Part shown: piece after piece, positions 12,254 to 23,840 of the stretch
How positions within the stretch are numbered: position 1 is the first letter of the stretch
Layout of the letters: the number at the start of each line of letters is the position of its first letter
NCBI RefSeq assembly: GCF_025766255.1
Contig: NW_026516826.1
Span: 1-64,000, forward strand
DNA from: Zychaea mexicana
Lineage: Eukaryota; Mucoromycota; Mucoromycetes; Mucorales; Lichtheimiaceae
Direction: 5' to 3'
Length of the DNA stretch: 64,000 nucleotides
Made by a program: the position numbers and the translations under genes
Notes under the pieces: model-generated
Seen by the model: only the letters and a program-made list of their open reading frames with translations
What the model was told of the DNA's origin: nothing
Databases searched by the model: none

Positions 12254-14905
12254 TCTACCAATGCTTTCTTCGCTGGGTGGCGAATAATAGCTGATGGTGG
12301 AATATTGTTTATTTTTATGATAAAAGCAGATAAAATAGAAGAAAAATAGAGGGTATATTTTTCTTTCGATATTTTATTGTTGCAAGTGACAGTTTCCTTT
12401 TATATCGATGCGAGCGAGCCACCATAGAGGCCTCTGAGAAGCCCTCTTTTGGAAGGAAAATAGAAAATGTATCTTCCATTACTACATTAGGGTATGGTAT
12501 TCTCTGTTCAGAGTGAAATGAGAGCAACCTATAAGTATGAAAAAAATAAGAGAAAAGAAATGTGGTTGAATCGCCATAACAATTATATGAGTAGATAGCT
12601 AAGATGTGACTTAATTAGTAGGATTTTTAGTAGGGCACTGTAGGGTGTTTAGTTGACAAGAAACCCCTTTGAGAAAATAATTCTCCAAAGTCATCAGTTA
12701 CTATGTAAAGTAATAATCTAGAGATGTGACTGCTAATTTTGAGCCTACCAATGACTGCACAGCATTTGATTTATATAACAGAATTCTTATCATAGCTCTG
12801 TAGTACATCTCATTAGCTAGTAATAGCTCTGAGAATAAAGTTTTCTCAAGAAAAAAAGCCTATATACTATGTGACTGCTATTGCCGTTTTGTTATGTTGT
12901 TGCCATATATGATAGATACATGTACTGCACTTTACAGCACTGTAGCTACAATATTGCACCTTCTAGAAGTCTTAATCCACCTTAAATAAAGCTACTTTTA
13001 GTGATTTTTACACATCCTCATATGTAATGTCTAAAATAAGCAATGTGACTGTCTTCAGTAAAAACATACTTAGATGTATATACATCATCTGTATATGCCT
13101 ACAAAGTTTTATAGCAATAGCATTAATAATAGATGAGCTATGATCTATAGAAGGAGAGATATTTAAGGATAGAGTAACTAAAAAACACCTATATACTAAC
13201 GCAAAGTTTTGAAAAATTAAGTATATATATCTGCTTTTGCTGTAGCCCGGGAAAACATTTAGCCATCAGGAAAACCAATTACCTATCTATTTCCTTTTTA
13301 GGAAGTCACGTGATCTAAGCCACATAGCAAGCCCCTAGGAAAACGTTTAGCCATTAGGAAAACCAATTAACTGTCTGTTTCCTTTTTAGGAAGTCACGTG
13401 ATCTAAGCCACTTAGCAAGCCCCTGGGAAAACGTTTAGCCGTGGGGGAAGTCAATTACCTATCTATTTCCTTTTTAGGAAGTGACGTGATGTAAGCCACT
13501 TAGCAAGCCCCTAGGAAAACGCTTAGCCATGGGGGAAGTCAATTACCTGTCTATTTCCTTTTTAGGAAGTCACGTGATCTAAGCCATTTAGCAAGCCCCT
13601 AGGAAAACGTATAGCTGTCGGGAAAACCTATTAACTGTCTATTTCCTTTTTAGGAAGTCACGTGATCTAAGCCACTTAGTAAGCCACTGAGCCACCGGGT
13701 AAATTCTTACAGTCACCCCTTGGGGGCTTAGTAAGTGGCTTAGATCACGTGACTTCCTAAAAAGGAAATAGACAGTTAATTGGTTTTCCCAACGGCTAAA
13801 CGTTTTCCCAGGGGCTTACTAAGCGGCTTATATCACGTCACTTCCTAAAAAGGAAATAGATGGTTAATTGGTTTTCCCGACGGCTAAACATTTTCCCGGG
13901 GCTTGCTAAGTGGCTTAGATCACGTGACTTCCTAAAAAGGAAATAGACGGGTATATAGGTGGTTTTTAGTTAATCCATCCTTAAATATCTCTCCTTCTAT
14001 AGGTCATAGCTCATCTATTATTAATGCTATTGCTATAAAACTTTGTAGGCATATACAGATGATGTATATATATCCAAAAATGTTTTTACTGAAGACAGTC
14101 ACATTGCTTATTTTAGACATTACATAAGAGGATGTATAAAAATCACTAAAAGTAGCTTTATTTAGGGTGGATTAAGACTTCTAGAAGGTGCAATATTGTA
14201 GCTACAGTGCTGTAAATTGCAGTACATGTATCTATCATATATGGCAACAGCACACTAAAACGGCAATAGCAGTCACATAGTATATAGGCTTTTTTTCTTA
14301 AGAAAACCTTATTCTCAGAGCTATTACTAGCCAATGAGATATACTACAGAGCTATGATAAGAATTCTGTTATATAAATCAAGTGCTGTGCAGTCATTGGT
14401 AGGCTGAAAAGTAGCAGTCACATCTCTAGATTTTTACTTTACATAGTAACTGATGACTTTTTTTGGAGAATTATTTTCTCAAAGGGGTTTCTTGTCAACT
14501 AAACACCCTACAGTGCCCTACTAAAAATCCTACTAATTAAGTCCCATCTTAGCTATCTACTCATATAATTGTTATGGCGATTCAACCACATTTCTTTTTT
14601 CTAATTTTTTTCATACTTATAGGTTGCTCTCATTTCGCTCTGAACAGAGAATACCATACCCCAATGTAGTAATGGAAGATACATTTTCTATTTTCCTTCC
14701 AAAAGAGGGCTTCTCAGAGGCCTCTATGGTGGCTCGCTCGCATCGATATAAAAAGAAACTGTCACTTGCAACAATAAAATATCGAAAGAAAAATATACCC
14801 TCTATTTTTCTTCTATTTTATCTGCTTTTATCATAAAAATAAACAATATTCCACTATCAGCTATTATTTGCCGCCCAGCGAAGAAAGCATTGGTAGAGTA
14901 ATTAA
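12254..14905. repeat. giant inverted repeat (foldback-like element), copy 1
   Basis: Two arms of roughly 1.2-1.3 kb are near-perfect inverted complements around a short asymmetric centre at about 13687-13722 (ACTGAGCCACCGGGTAAATT...). The outermost shared sequence is ACTCTACCAATGCTTTCTTC at 12254, complemented near 14905. Further in, both arms carry the same unique sequence and then 88-bp tandem units. Each arm holds the same 70-codon open frame (12315-12527 minus; 14624-14836 plus; also 31105-31317 minus), starting MLSF and rich in basic residues. Its conservation may simply reflect recent copying. The structure recurs at 30535-52416 and in part at 59440-59809, so it has moved or been duplicated as a unit. 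No transposase is visible in it. Confidence 0.88.
13251..13960. repeat. 88-bp tandem repeats with CACGTG sites, mirrored
   Basis: Five head-to-tail units on the left (13251-13690) and three in inverted orientation on the right (about 13728-13960). Each contains TTTCCTTTTTAGGAAG, TCACGTGATCTAAGCC and GAAAACGTTTAGCC or close variants, at a spacing of 87-89 bases. CACGTG is the binding core of many bHLH factors, so these may be protein-binding sites. Two units carry variants (GACGTGATG near 13481; CACGTCACTT near 13833). Confidence 0.9.
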
Positions 14906-15490
14906 GACAGAAAATAAGCATAGTGTCAACCTATGTATGAAGCATAAACTAAGCGAAGCGATGAAAGCATGAGGAGAGTAGTTAAGAAAGGAATCCAACA
15001 TAGCATAAACCCGTGTGGGAAGCATAACCAGAGTGAAGCTGAGAAAGTGCCAGTAGAGTAATTAAGATATAGGAATGAAGCATAACATAAACCCATATGC
15101 GAAGCGTAACCTGTACGAAGCTGAGAAAGTGCAAGTAGAGTAATTAAAATATAGGAATGAAGCATAGCATAAACCTATGTGTGAAGTACAACCCGTATGA
15201 AGCGGAGAAAGCACAAGTAGAGTAATGAAGATAAGAATTCAGCATAGTGTAAACCCGTGCATAAAGTGCAACCCAAGCGAAGGAAAGAAAGCACAAGTAA
15301 ACTGACTAAGGTAGGAAATAACTATAGTGAATACTACATGAAACATTAATTGAATGAAATAAAGAAAATATAAGTGAAAATATTAAGATGAATTATGTAT
15401 ACTATATACTAGCATTAAGTATAACACAAAAGATGCAGAGAAAGCATTATGAATTAAGTATAATATATAAACATTTAAGCTATATATAGA
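14906..15490. repeat. 80-bp tandem repeats, copy 1
   Basis: Degenerate tandem array with a period of 79-82 bases, reading as the complement of the array at 30729-31050. Typical words are AGAAAGTGCAAGTAGAGTAA and AAACCCGTGTGGGAAGC. It abuts the outer end of the inverted-repeat arm and ends where Harbinger-1 copy 1 starts. Confidence 0.85.
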
Positions 15491-15959
15491 ATTGTATCCC
15501 ACTGTGAAACCATAGCTAATTCCAAATGTGCGTGTGTCGACCCATTTGCTTGAGAGATACAGTTGCTAAAACAGGTAATGATAGCGGATATCTACAATAA
15601 GTGAAAACCAATGCGAGTTTCCCCTAGATATGACCATCAATTATACTTCAAAAAGGGTTCTGATTTCTTTGCCGATGTATAACTGACAGCTACGGTTGTA
15701 TCTGGCAGCATGATAGATGTAACTCTGAATATTGATAGAAAACTAAAACACTGGTTGCAAAAAAAGCGGCAGATAGTCTATTATTGCATGATGGAGATAG
15801 GTGAAGATCCTATCATGAAGGTGAAGATACTATGATTTGTGTTTGCAATCCTAACAGCTTGTGAAAACTGTATGTGTAATTCTCCCATAAGCGATTCGGG
15901 TATATATAAAAGTAAGGTACGTTCAGTAGGAAGATGAGTAATTAACTTTTTATTTCAAA

Positions 15960-17060
15960 ATGTCATCCCAAGAACAAACACCTCGTGAACTCTCAATTAT
16001 TATCGTTAATCCTAGTGGTGCAGGTCGTGGCAGTGGCTCTGGAAGTCGTGGCAGTCATAGCAGTCGTGGCAGTCGTAGCGGTCATGGTGGTCATGGTAAT
16101 AGTAGCAACAATCGAAGCAGCACTCCTATTGTTCAAGCCAATAACTAGTCCAACAGCAACATGCAAAGCAACGAAAGCAACAATGACACCACCACATCCC
16201 AATCTTCTGTCCCGACACAAAGCTCCCCTGAACATTAGATTGAGGCTGAAGAAAGGGCGTTGCTAACCGCAGTCTCTAAGCATTATGATGAGCTTACGTA
16301 TCTAAGAGACAACAATCATCGCGGCTGTACATGGGATGCAATCATTGAAGATTTCAAGAAACAGTGTACACCTCTAGCATCACCAACTGTTACTAATGGT
16401 ACTTAAGAAAGCGAATAGTCTTTGGACGAGCAGCAGCCAGCACCTTCGTCTCTTGTCGTTAAGCCGAGCAGTATTTCGAGCGACGATCAAGCGACATCAT
16501 CACCATCAGCAGCAGCAGCAACAGCAACAGATCCATTAGCTTCAGACTTTACAAATGATAACAGTACTGTTGAAACTTTCGGTAATGTACGAACCAAGCG
16601 CACCATCAAAACCAAGTGGGAAAGAATGTGCAGTCGTTACCATTCGTGCTTTACTGAACGCCATCGGCAGACTGGAGGGTCCGGTGACATAGACGACTGG
16701 TATTTATACGATGATATGCATGCATTACTGAAGGATGACCTGAGGTTCAATCCTGAATTGCAGTTCGATTCTTTCTGAGGCATTCGTCGTCGTGCTGATA
16801 CACAAACAGCAACCGACAGCACGCTGCAGCCATCCGCAAGACGTCGACGATTGACTCCTGCAGAATTGCAGCATGAAGGTGTGCTTGAGTGGATCGATGC
16901 CGCCAACCAGTAGAGCAAGGAAGCAAGATCACAGCTGATCGAGCTACTCGATCAGTAACATAAGGAAATCCTTGAAGCTCAAGAAAGGCGCCACCAGCAA
17001 CAGCAATACACACAACAGAGCTTTTTAGATTTAATGAAGCAACTTATTGACAAGATATAG
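15960..17060 (+). pseudogene. Harbinger-1 SANT/Myb-like partner protein, copy 1
   Basis: One continuous frame of 367 codons with in-frame stops and no frameshift. It opens MSSQEQTPREL, then a Gly/Ser/Arg-rich stretch, then a trihelix/SANT-like segment (IEAEERALLTAVSKHY...TWDAIIEDF), a Ser/Ala-rich linker, a second conserved part (KTKWERMCSRYHSCF) and a Gln-rich coiled tail. The layout fits the DNA-binding partner that PIF/Harbinger transposases need. Stops after NN (16146), NGT, DSF and ANQ are shared with copy 2. Two are private to this copy: TGG to TAG at H-W-I (about 16237) and CAA to TAA in the LDQ-Q-H stretch (about 16957). Confidence 0.85.
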
Positions 17061-17174
17061 AATCTTTTTTGTTTGATTTTTTATTTTAAATTCAATAAAG
17101 TTTTTTTTCCTTCAGGTTTTTTTATATAATCAAGTGCCTCAAAAGATAACTAGTTATGAAGACATATCTATTTT

Positions 17175-18722
17175 CTATCTGCATCTATAATGGCGATTAT
17201 ATTGACGGAAGCTCTCACGATCGCTACGCCGATTCTCGTACAAGTACTGTACTAGTTCATTACGTTTCCGCACACCTTCATTTTGTAGTTGCGTGGCAGT
17301 ACAGCACGTACCACGACCTCTGTCATTAATAGAGTCAGAAACTTCAAGTGGCTCTAGAAGCAAATCATCGGTTATCGGATTAGGTACAAATGTGCTTTCG
17401 GCATGAAGATCGTCGTGATCAATGCATAAATTATGCAGAATACAGCAAGCAACAATCGTCATTGTCATTGATTCTACATCCAGTAAATACAGCTCGTTAC
17501 GTAGAAAACGCCATCTGCACACCAATTGGCCAAATGCCCGTTCAATAACGTTACGCATTCTCGAATGAATATAATTGAAATGCGCGTTGTCACTGTGGCA
17601 GGGTGCTTGAGCATCAGGAAATGGTTTTATCAACCACAGGAGCAAAGGGTATACCGAATCTACGAACAAAAAATGGAATGTCAGTAATATGTACCGTGAT
17701 TTCAATGATGGTCTATGCTAAACAATTTGTTCTTTACCTCTAAGTATAAATGTTCCATTTAGGCACATGGATTCTAGGTTAGCAAGAAGTTCGTCATAAA
17801 AAGCAGTAGCTTGAAAGGTTCTTGAATCGTGATTTCGGCCTATAGTATAAAAGTCGTATATATTAGCCAAGAAAGCAACTAAAATAATTACATTAACATG
17901 TCATGCCTTACTGCTCTGCCCTGTATGGATGTAGGTGAATCGCTTTTCTGAATCACAAATGGCAACCATATTCAACGAGTAGTTGTTTTTTCTGTCGACA
18001 AAGCGATCGCCACTGTCACCGGGTTTGAAGATTTGAACGAGCTTCGCATCCAAAGCACCGAGTACATTTGGGAGGTGAGTAGGTCCGACTTCAAATGTTG
18101 GTCCAAGCTCTCCATATTGAGACCCTTCAACGGTTGCCTTGATAGCTTCATTTCCGGTCGGCCATCGGATTATACTACCTTGACAGTCGGCCATTGCCAC
18201 CAAAAATCGCTTGGTAAAATTTCTGTAGGATCCATGCGATGTACCAAGCAAAGTTTCGGTCATACGGTAACTGACATGAGCATTGGCAAATCTCCAGAAT
18301 ATTAGGCCGACTTGGATGAATACAGGTGTGGCGTTTTGTGCCGTAAATTGATACAATCGATGTTGCGACAACATATTTACGAGGGCATTGAAAGTGGCTG
18401 GTTTCATACGATAATGCGATTTGAATCCACCTGGTCCATCTATGTCCGGAAGAGCTGGATGCGTAACTTCCTAGGATGTCGTATTTTTAACACGATTGAT
18501 GCGTTGCATAACACGGAAATGTAGCGGCGATGATACAGCTGATATGATATGATCAAGAGAAAAAATGGTTCGGTACATTGGCAAAATAGTGTTGATCATG
18601 GAGAGTTGGTTGATATCGTCGTAGTCATTATTCGCAAGAAAAAAAAAGATGTAGCCTTCAATCAAAAGAAGTAGGATGCTGATGATCGTTCTTCTGTGGA
18701 CAATTTCTTGCTGGGAATCCAT
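17175..18722 (-). pseudogene. Harbinger-1 DDE transposase, copy 1
   Basis: DDE_Tnp_4-type transposase in three exons, closely matching the intact copy 2 (46528-48075). The start at 18722 gives MDSQQEIVHRR. The Trp codon of the YWEV stretch is changed to TAG at 18471-18473, and the GALDGKL motif with the first catalytic Asp reads GALDAKL. The last exon still shows DSVYPLL (second Asp) and IERAFGQL (Glu). It converges on the partner gene, with about 110 bases between stops. Inactive because of the nonsense codon, unless it is read through. Confidence 0.85.
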
Positions 18723-19539
18723 AATAATAGACAGAAGGTAGGATGAAGGATATAAAAAGTGCGAATAAAAGTTGAGTGGAACAAAACAAGAAGTATTACT
18801 CAAAGTCACTGCATATATAGAAGATATTTTCTTATCGGTAATGTTCTTATCATTTCATGATATGTAGAACTATGGAATCGGTTCCGTCTAAACAACAAGT
18901 TAGTATATCTAATATTATGTAAAATGGTATACTTGACCCTCCCGGGTATTGCTTGATAGATAATTAAATATTAAAGTAATATTTTCTCAGTCGCATGGAC
19001 GTGTAACAAAAGATCCGAGACGATATCCTTTTTGGGAGTGCTGTGTCAACCAAGGGGTCGACACAGCAGTTTTGCTCTTCATTTCCTTATCAAGGATATG
19101 ATATAAATTACACAAAAAAATTCTGTATTCATTGTATCACTTTTATTCGACTCCCAAACAACGCGCTATTACTATTTCTAGGGTGTATCGACGTTGACTC
19201 ATGTTACTTGAGAGTACCCTTAGTCCGCCTAAAAATTTAGGCCCTAAAATTGAAATCTTTTGATAATTCTTTTTGTACTATATAAACTGACCTTGAAATT
19301 TATATATTTAGTAGCTACAAAAGACATGTATATATATACCAAGTTTTATTTAGTTTATGTATATAGTTGGGAAGTTATTTACATTTATTTAATCTTAGGT
19401 CGATGAAAAACCCCATACAATGTAGTAGCTAGTTATATCTTATTTTCTGTTTGATTCATTTTATATTCTGCATTTTTATAGTTAAAAGTCCTAAATCCTA
19501 AATTCTGAATTTTATATCCTATTTTTTATTTTTTATTTC

Positions 19540-20720
19540 TTTATGCTTGTTCTTTATTCTTCATTTTTTATTTTTTATTTTTTATTCTTTATCCTTTATT
19601 CTTTATTCTTTATTCTTTATTCTTTATTCTTTATTCTTTATTCTTTATTCTTTATTCTTTATTCTTTATTCTTTATTCTTTATTCTTTATTCTTTATTCT
19701 TTATTCTTTATTCTTTATTCTATATTCTTTATTTTATATTCTTTATTCTTTATTCATTATTCTTCATTCTCTTGATTCTTCTTTCTATATTCTTTATTCT
19801 TTATTCTTTATTCTTTATTCTTTATTCTTTATTCTTTATTCTTTATTCTTTATTCTTTATTCTTTATTCTTTATTCTTTATTCTTTATTCTTTATTCTTT
19901 ATTCTTTATTTTTATTCCTCATTCTTTATTCTTTATTCTCATTCTTTATTCTATGTTCTATGCTGTTTATTCTATGTTCTATGCTGTTTATTCTATATTC
20001 TTTATTCTCTTTATTCTTCATTCTCTTTATTCTTCATTCTCTTTATTTTTTATTGTTGTTCTTTTTTCTTTTTTCTTTTTTCTTTTTTATTTTTTCTTTT
20101 TTCTTTTTTCTTCATTCTTTTTTCTTTATTCTTTATTCTTTATTGTTTTTCCTTTATTCTTTATTCTATGTTCTCTATTTTTTATTTCTTTATTTTATAT
20201 TTTATATTCTATTTTCTTTATTCTATATTCTATTTTCTTTATTCTATATTCTTTATTCTTTATTCTTTATTCTTTATTCTTTGTTCTATATTCTTCATTC
20301 TCTTTATTCTTATTCTTATTCTTTATTCTTTATTCTTTTATTTCTTTATTTCTTTATTCTTTATTCGTTATTTTTTATTTCTTTATTTTATATTCTATAT
20401 TCTATATTCTTAATTCTTTATTCTTTGTTCTAAATTCTAAATTCTAAATTCTTTGTTCTTTATTCTTTATTCTTTATTTCTTTATTCTCTGTTTTTTATT
20501 CTTTATTCTTTATTCTATGTTGTGTAATTTTTATTCTTTATTCATTATTCTATATTCTGTAATTTTTATTCTTTATTTTTTATTCTTCATTCATTATTCT
20601 CCATTCTCTTTATTCTTTATTCTTTGTTCTTTTTTCTTTACTCTTTATTCTTTATTCTTTTTTCTTCACTCTTTATTCTATATTCTTTATTCTGTATTCT
20701 ATATTTTAAATTGTGACTTA
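19540..20720. repeat. (TTTATTC)n heptanucleotide tract, about 1.2 kb
   Basis: Long uninterrupted runs of the 7-base unit TTTATTC, with pure stretches at about 19580-19720 and 19790-19905, grading into degenerate T-rich sequence. Because 7 is not a multiple of 3, all three plus-strand frames read as a repeating FILYSLF-like peptide. The long open frames here are therefore artefacts of the repeat. The flanks lie between Harbinger-1 copy 1 and Harbinger-3. Confidence 0.97.
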
Positions 20721-21096
20721 TAATTCTATATCTCAAATGTTAAATATTGATTTTATTAGTTCTAAAGTTATCTTATATTTTGTTTTATAATTATTCTAAA
20801 AAAAAAACATCAAAGATTCTTTAATATCCATCTCATATCTCAGATTCAAGCCCTATGTATATTCATCTCTCATATCTCTTTAGTAACCATAATTTGAGAA
20901 CTAAGAGCATCTCCAATGGTCGTTCTAAAATTTTTCTAAAATGGAACACTGCTATCCTAGTAGGACCATAGAATTGGCATGGTTTTTCTAACAGTCGCGC
21001 TATTCTAAAACTGGCTATTGAATTTACTGCTCTGCTCTTTTTACTTCAACCACTCATTCCACAATATCAAGCCAAAATATTTGCAACCTAGAACAA

Positions 21097-22702
21097 ATGT
21101 TCGATGAAGACATCGAGGAAGAACGCCAACGTCAGTGCAGAGTTGAGCATCTTCAGAGAATCTTTGCAGCTGATGACCAAGACGACGATCAAGTGAGAAA
21201 ACCCAGAAAAGGCTCTGTTCCTGGTCATCTCATCATTAACCGCGATCGCGTTGTAGGTCATTGGCGTTTATACAATGACTATTTTGGCGACAATCCTGTT
21301 TACCCAGAATACAAGTTCCGTACTCGTTTTCGCATGAGTCGTCGGCTTTTCAAACGGATCGTAAGCGAATTGGAGTAGAAAGATGCCTTCTTTCCACAGA
21401 AGTATGATGCGGCTCATACACCTACATTGACACCGCTGCAGAAAGCGACGGCAGCAATTCGCCAACTGGCATATGGCGTATCTGCCGATGCGACCGACGA
21501 ATATGTTCGCCTAGGTGCAAGCACTGCTCTGAGAAGCAATTCTAATTTTTATATATTTTAAAAAATAGATTTCAATGAAAAGCATAAAAATAATATAAAT
21601 ACAAAAATAGATGAGGAAAAAAGAAATTAACAGAATATTTAAATAATTGGAAACAGTTATAATAATTATTATAATTCTAAGTTTTTTTTTAATTTTGAGT
21701 TTTTTAAAAATTATAATAATTAAGAAAATCTAAGATAAATAAAAATATTCTAAATTAATTTTAAAACCATTTAATTCTAATTGTCCCTCTCTTGAGTGCC
21801 TAAAGCGCTTCTGCTTGGCAATCAGCCGCATCTTTAGTGACGAATACCTGTGCTCACCAAACGAGGATGATATCAAGCGGCTTCTTGATATGGCGGAAAA
21901 ACGCAGGTTGCCTGGCATGCTCGGTTCCTTGGACTGCATGCATTGGGAATAGAAAAACTGTCCTACCAGATGGAAAGGCTAATTATCAAGGCAAAGAGAA
22001 GAAAGCTACAGTAATCCTTGAGGCTGTAGCAGACTTCGAAACATAGATCTGGCACGCATTCTTCGGTCTCCCCGGTACGCTGAATGACATCAATGTCTTG
22101 CAGCGTTCCCCCATCTTCGATGATCTGGCGTCTGATGTTACGTCGCCCGTCAACTTTTCTGTCAATGGCCACAACTACACCAAAGGCTATTATTTAGTTG
22201 ATGGTATTTACCCGCCGTGGGCTACGTTTATGGATTCAATCACGCATCCCATTGAGAAGAAAAAAAGGTAAATTTTAACAATGCATATGGAGAGCAGCAA
22301 CTCTAACTACTTATATAGTTGTTTGCCTATATGCAAGAAGCGTACCGTAAGGATGTCGAGCATGCCTTTGGGATCTTGCAAAGTAGATTTGCTGTGATTC
22401 GACACCCAGTAAGACTATAGCAACCCAACGATCTTTCAATGGTTATGCGCACATGCATAATCTTGCATAACATGATTGTTGAAGATCAGTGCTGCGATCC
22501 AGGAGAGGATGTTGCTGATGACAACGAAGCCAAAGTATTGCGAAGTGTTGGATCGGCACCCATTTTGACAGTTTGCAGGGATCTAAACACCATGAGCAAA
22601 TACTTGAATCGCTATGATGAGATCAAGGATGTTGCGGTCCATGATCAACTGAAGAACGACCTCGTTGAGCATTTGTGGCAGCACCAAGGCAATATGACCT
22701 AG
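21097..22702 (+). pseudogene. Harbinger-3 DDE transposase, heavily mutated
   Basis: Resembles the plant-type Harbinger transposase: RLFKRIVSELE, LTPLQKATAAIRQLAYG, DEYVRLG, SLDCMHW (first Asp), WHAFFGLPGTLNDINVL, LVDGIYPPWATF (second Asp), VEHAFGILQSRFAVIRHP (Glu), RTCIILHNMIVED. Stops interrupt it at 21376, at about 21950 and 22044 (both where Trp is expected) and at about 22420. There is a frame change near 21970 and an AT-rich insertion at 21548-21782. No long intact protein can be made. Confidence 0.9.
21548..21782. mobile_element. AT-rich 235-bp insertion in the transposase gene
   Basis: Sequence of very high AT content that splits the transposase frame. The 10-mer AATTCTAATT stands directly at both junctions (21538-21547 and 21773-21782), as expected for a target duplication or part of one. 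Weak inverted similarity of the ends suggests a MITE; the superfamily cannot be told. Confidence 0.6.
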
Positions 22703-22739
22703 TAAAACACAAAAGATATTTTTTATTTATTGTTCTCTA

Positions 22740-23618
22740 TTACTCATCAACTTCGTCGTCGGTAGTCTGTTGAACTTCTACGTCCTGAACAATGGCTTTT
22801 GCGATTCTGGCCTTTGCATTGGCCAAAGCCTCGCCTTTTCTCAGCGTCTAATACTCGAGTTCAGCTCCTCAGTATCTGTCGAGCTATTCTCGCATCACTT
22901 CATCGTCGTTCATTTTCTCCTAGAACTCGATGCACCTGCAGCTGTTCTAGACATGCTCCTCTTCAGCCTTCGCCAATCGAGCGCGATCATCGTCCAATTT
23001 ACGCTTGCGCGTTCCATCCTCCTTCTCTTGCTCCTTGGCTTTCTTGCGACCGATTGGGCGCTTCATATACTCAGGTACGCTTTGATTTGTCACATTGACA
23101 TACTTGTTACTGAACTTTGGTTGCTCATGAAGCTCATTATAACAGTATTGAAACTTCCAAGCAGATTTCGCAGCTTTCTTATACAGCGTTACTGCGTAGT
23201 CTTTCTTCACTCCCATATATTCATCAGTACTGGTATCGTATCCTTTATGAAAACTAGTATCCCCTAACCTCATTGTCTTCGTTGTTTCCGCTTTTATTTT
23301 GTGCAAGAGCTTTTGCAAGACAACCACAGTATCTAGACACCTCTCTTTGGATGGTACCCCAGCGGCCCGAGAGGGCTCCCTGGCCAGTTCATATATCCTT
23401 ATCAGCCCCTCTTTGAAGAAAATCTTTGTAGATAGTCTCCCACAATATTTGGAGGGGAACATCGGTGCCCTTTGACGAACGAGTGGAGGTGGTAAGCTAG
23501 GATTGACACAACCACACATCCTCTTCATTGCTCCAGCTCGGACCGTGATCGCCGGCTTTTGCTGCTGCTGCTGTCGACGATTCTGCGACAACTTCGGGAA
23601 CAGTGGTCGATTCAACAC
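22740..23618 (-). pseudogene. Harbinger-3 partner gene with NAM-associated C-terminal region
   Basis: One frame of 293 codons from about 23618 to the TAA at 22740. It has a Gln-rich N-terminus, a central part (KSAWKFQYCYNELHEQPKFS) and the RPIGRKKAKEQEKE motif typical of the NAM-associated C-terminal domain found in Harbinger ORF1 proteins. The C-terminal third contains five in-frame stops, four TAG and one TGA, mostly at positions where Gln fits. The open plus-strand frame over the same bases is a shadow. A true ATG start was not resolved; the upstream reading near 23620-23690 is Ser/Pro-rich. Confidence 0.75.
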
Positions 23619-23840
23619 GAGATTCGAGATTAGTGATGGGGATCGGGGCAGAAGAACTAGAAGATATTGTTGTTGGAAAAGGAAGTGATTTATAAAGAAG
23701 AGAGAGCTTTATTTTACTGCGTACAACAACGCGATTTTATTTTAGAAAACTTGCCCTAATTTTGGGACGCCTATTCTAAAAAATTTGACCCTTTTCTAAA
23801 ATAGAATAGAAATAGGATGACCGTTGGAACTCGAAATTTT

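Larger units (their letters stand above)
15491..19219. mobile_element. PIF/Harbinger family 1, copy 1 (left end lost)
   Basis: Nearly identical to the element at 44754-52335, minus the insert that copy 2 carries. The right terminus ends TTGAGAGTACCC at 19219 and is followed by TTA. The left terminus GGGTACTCTC is absent: similarity begins abruptly at about 15491 inside the flanking 80-bp repeat array. It carries a SANT-type partner gene (plus) convergent with a DDE transposase (minus); both are broken. Confidence 0.88.

Noticed and set aside
13251..13960. A CRISPR-like array
   Set aside because: The 88-bp units are similar over their whole length, with no unique spacers, and they are mirrored in a palindrome of a eukaryotic repeat element.
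19543..20447. Three overlapping frames of up to 296 codons on the plus strand
   Set aside because: All are translations of the TTTATTC repeat in different frames; no start context, splice structure or domain.
22770..23267. 165-codon plus-strand frame
   Set aside because: It lies opposite the NAM-associated Harbinger-3 partner gene, which has recognisable motifs; the plus frame has none.
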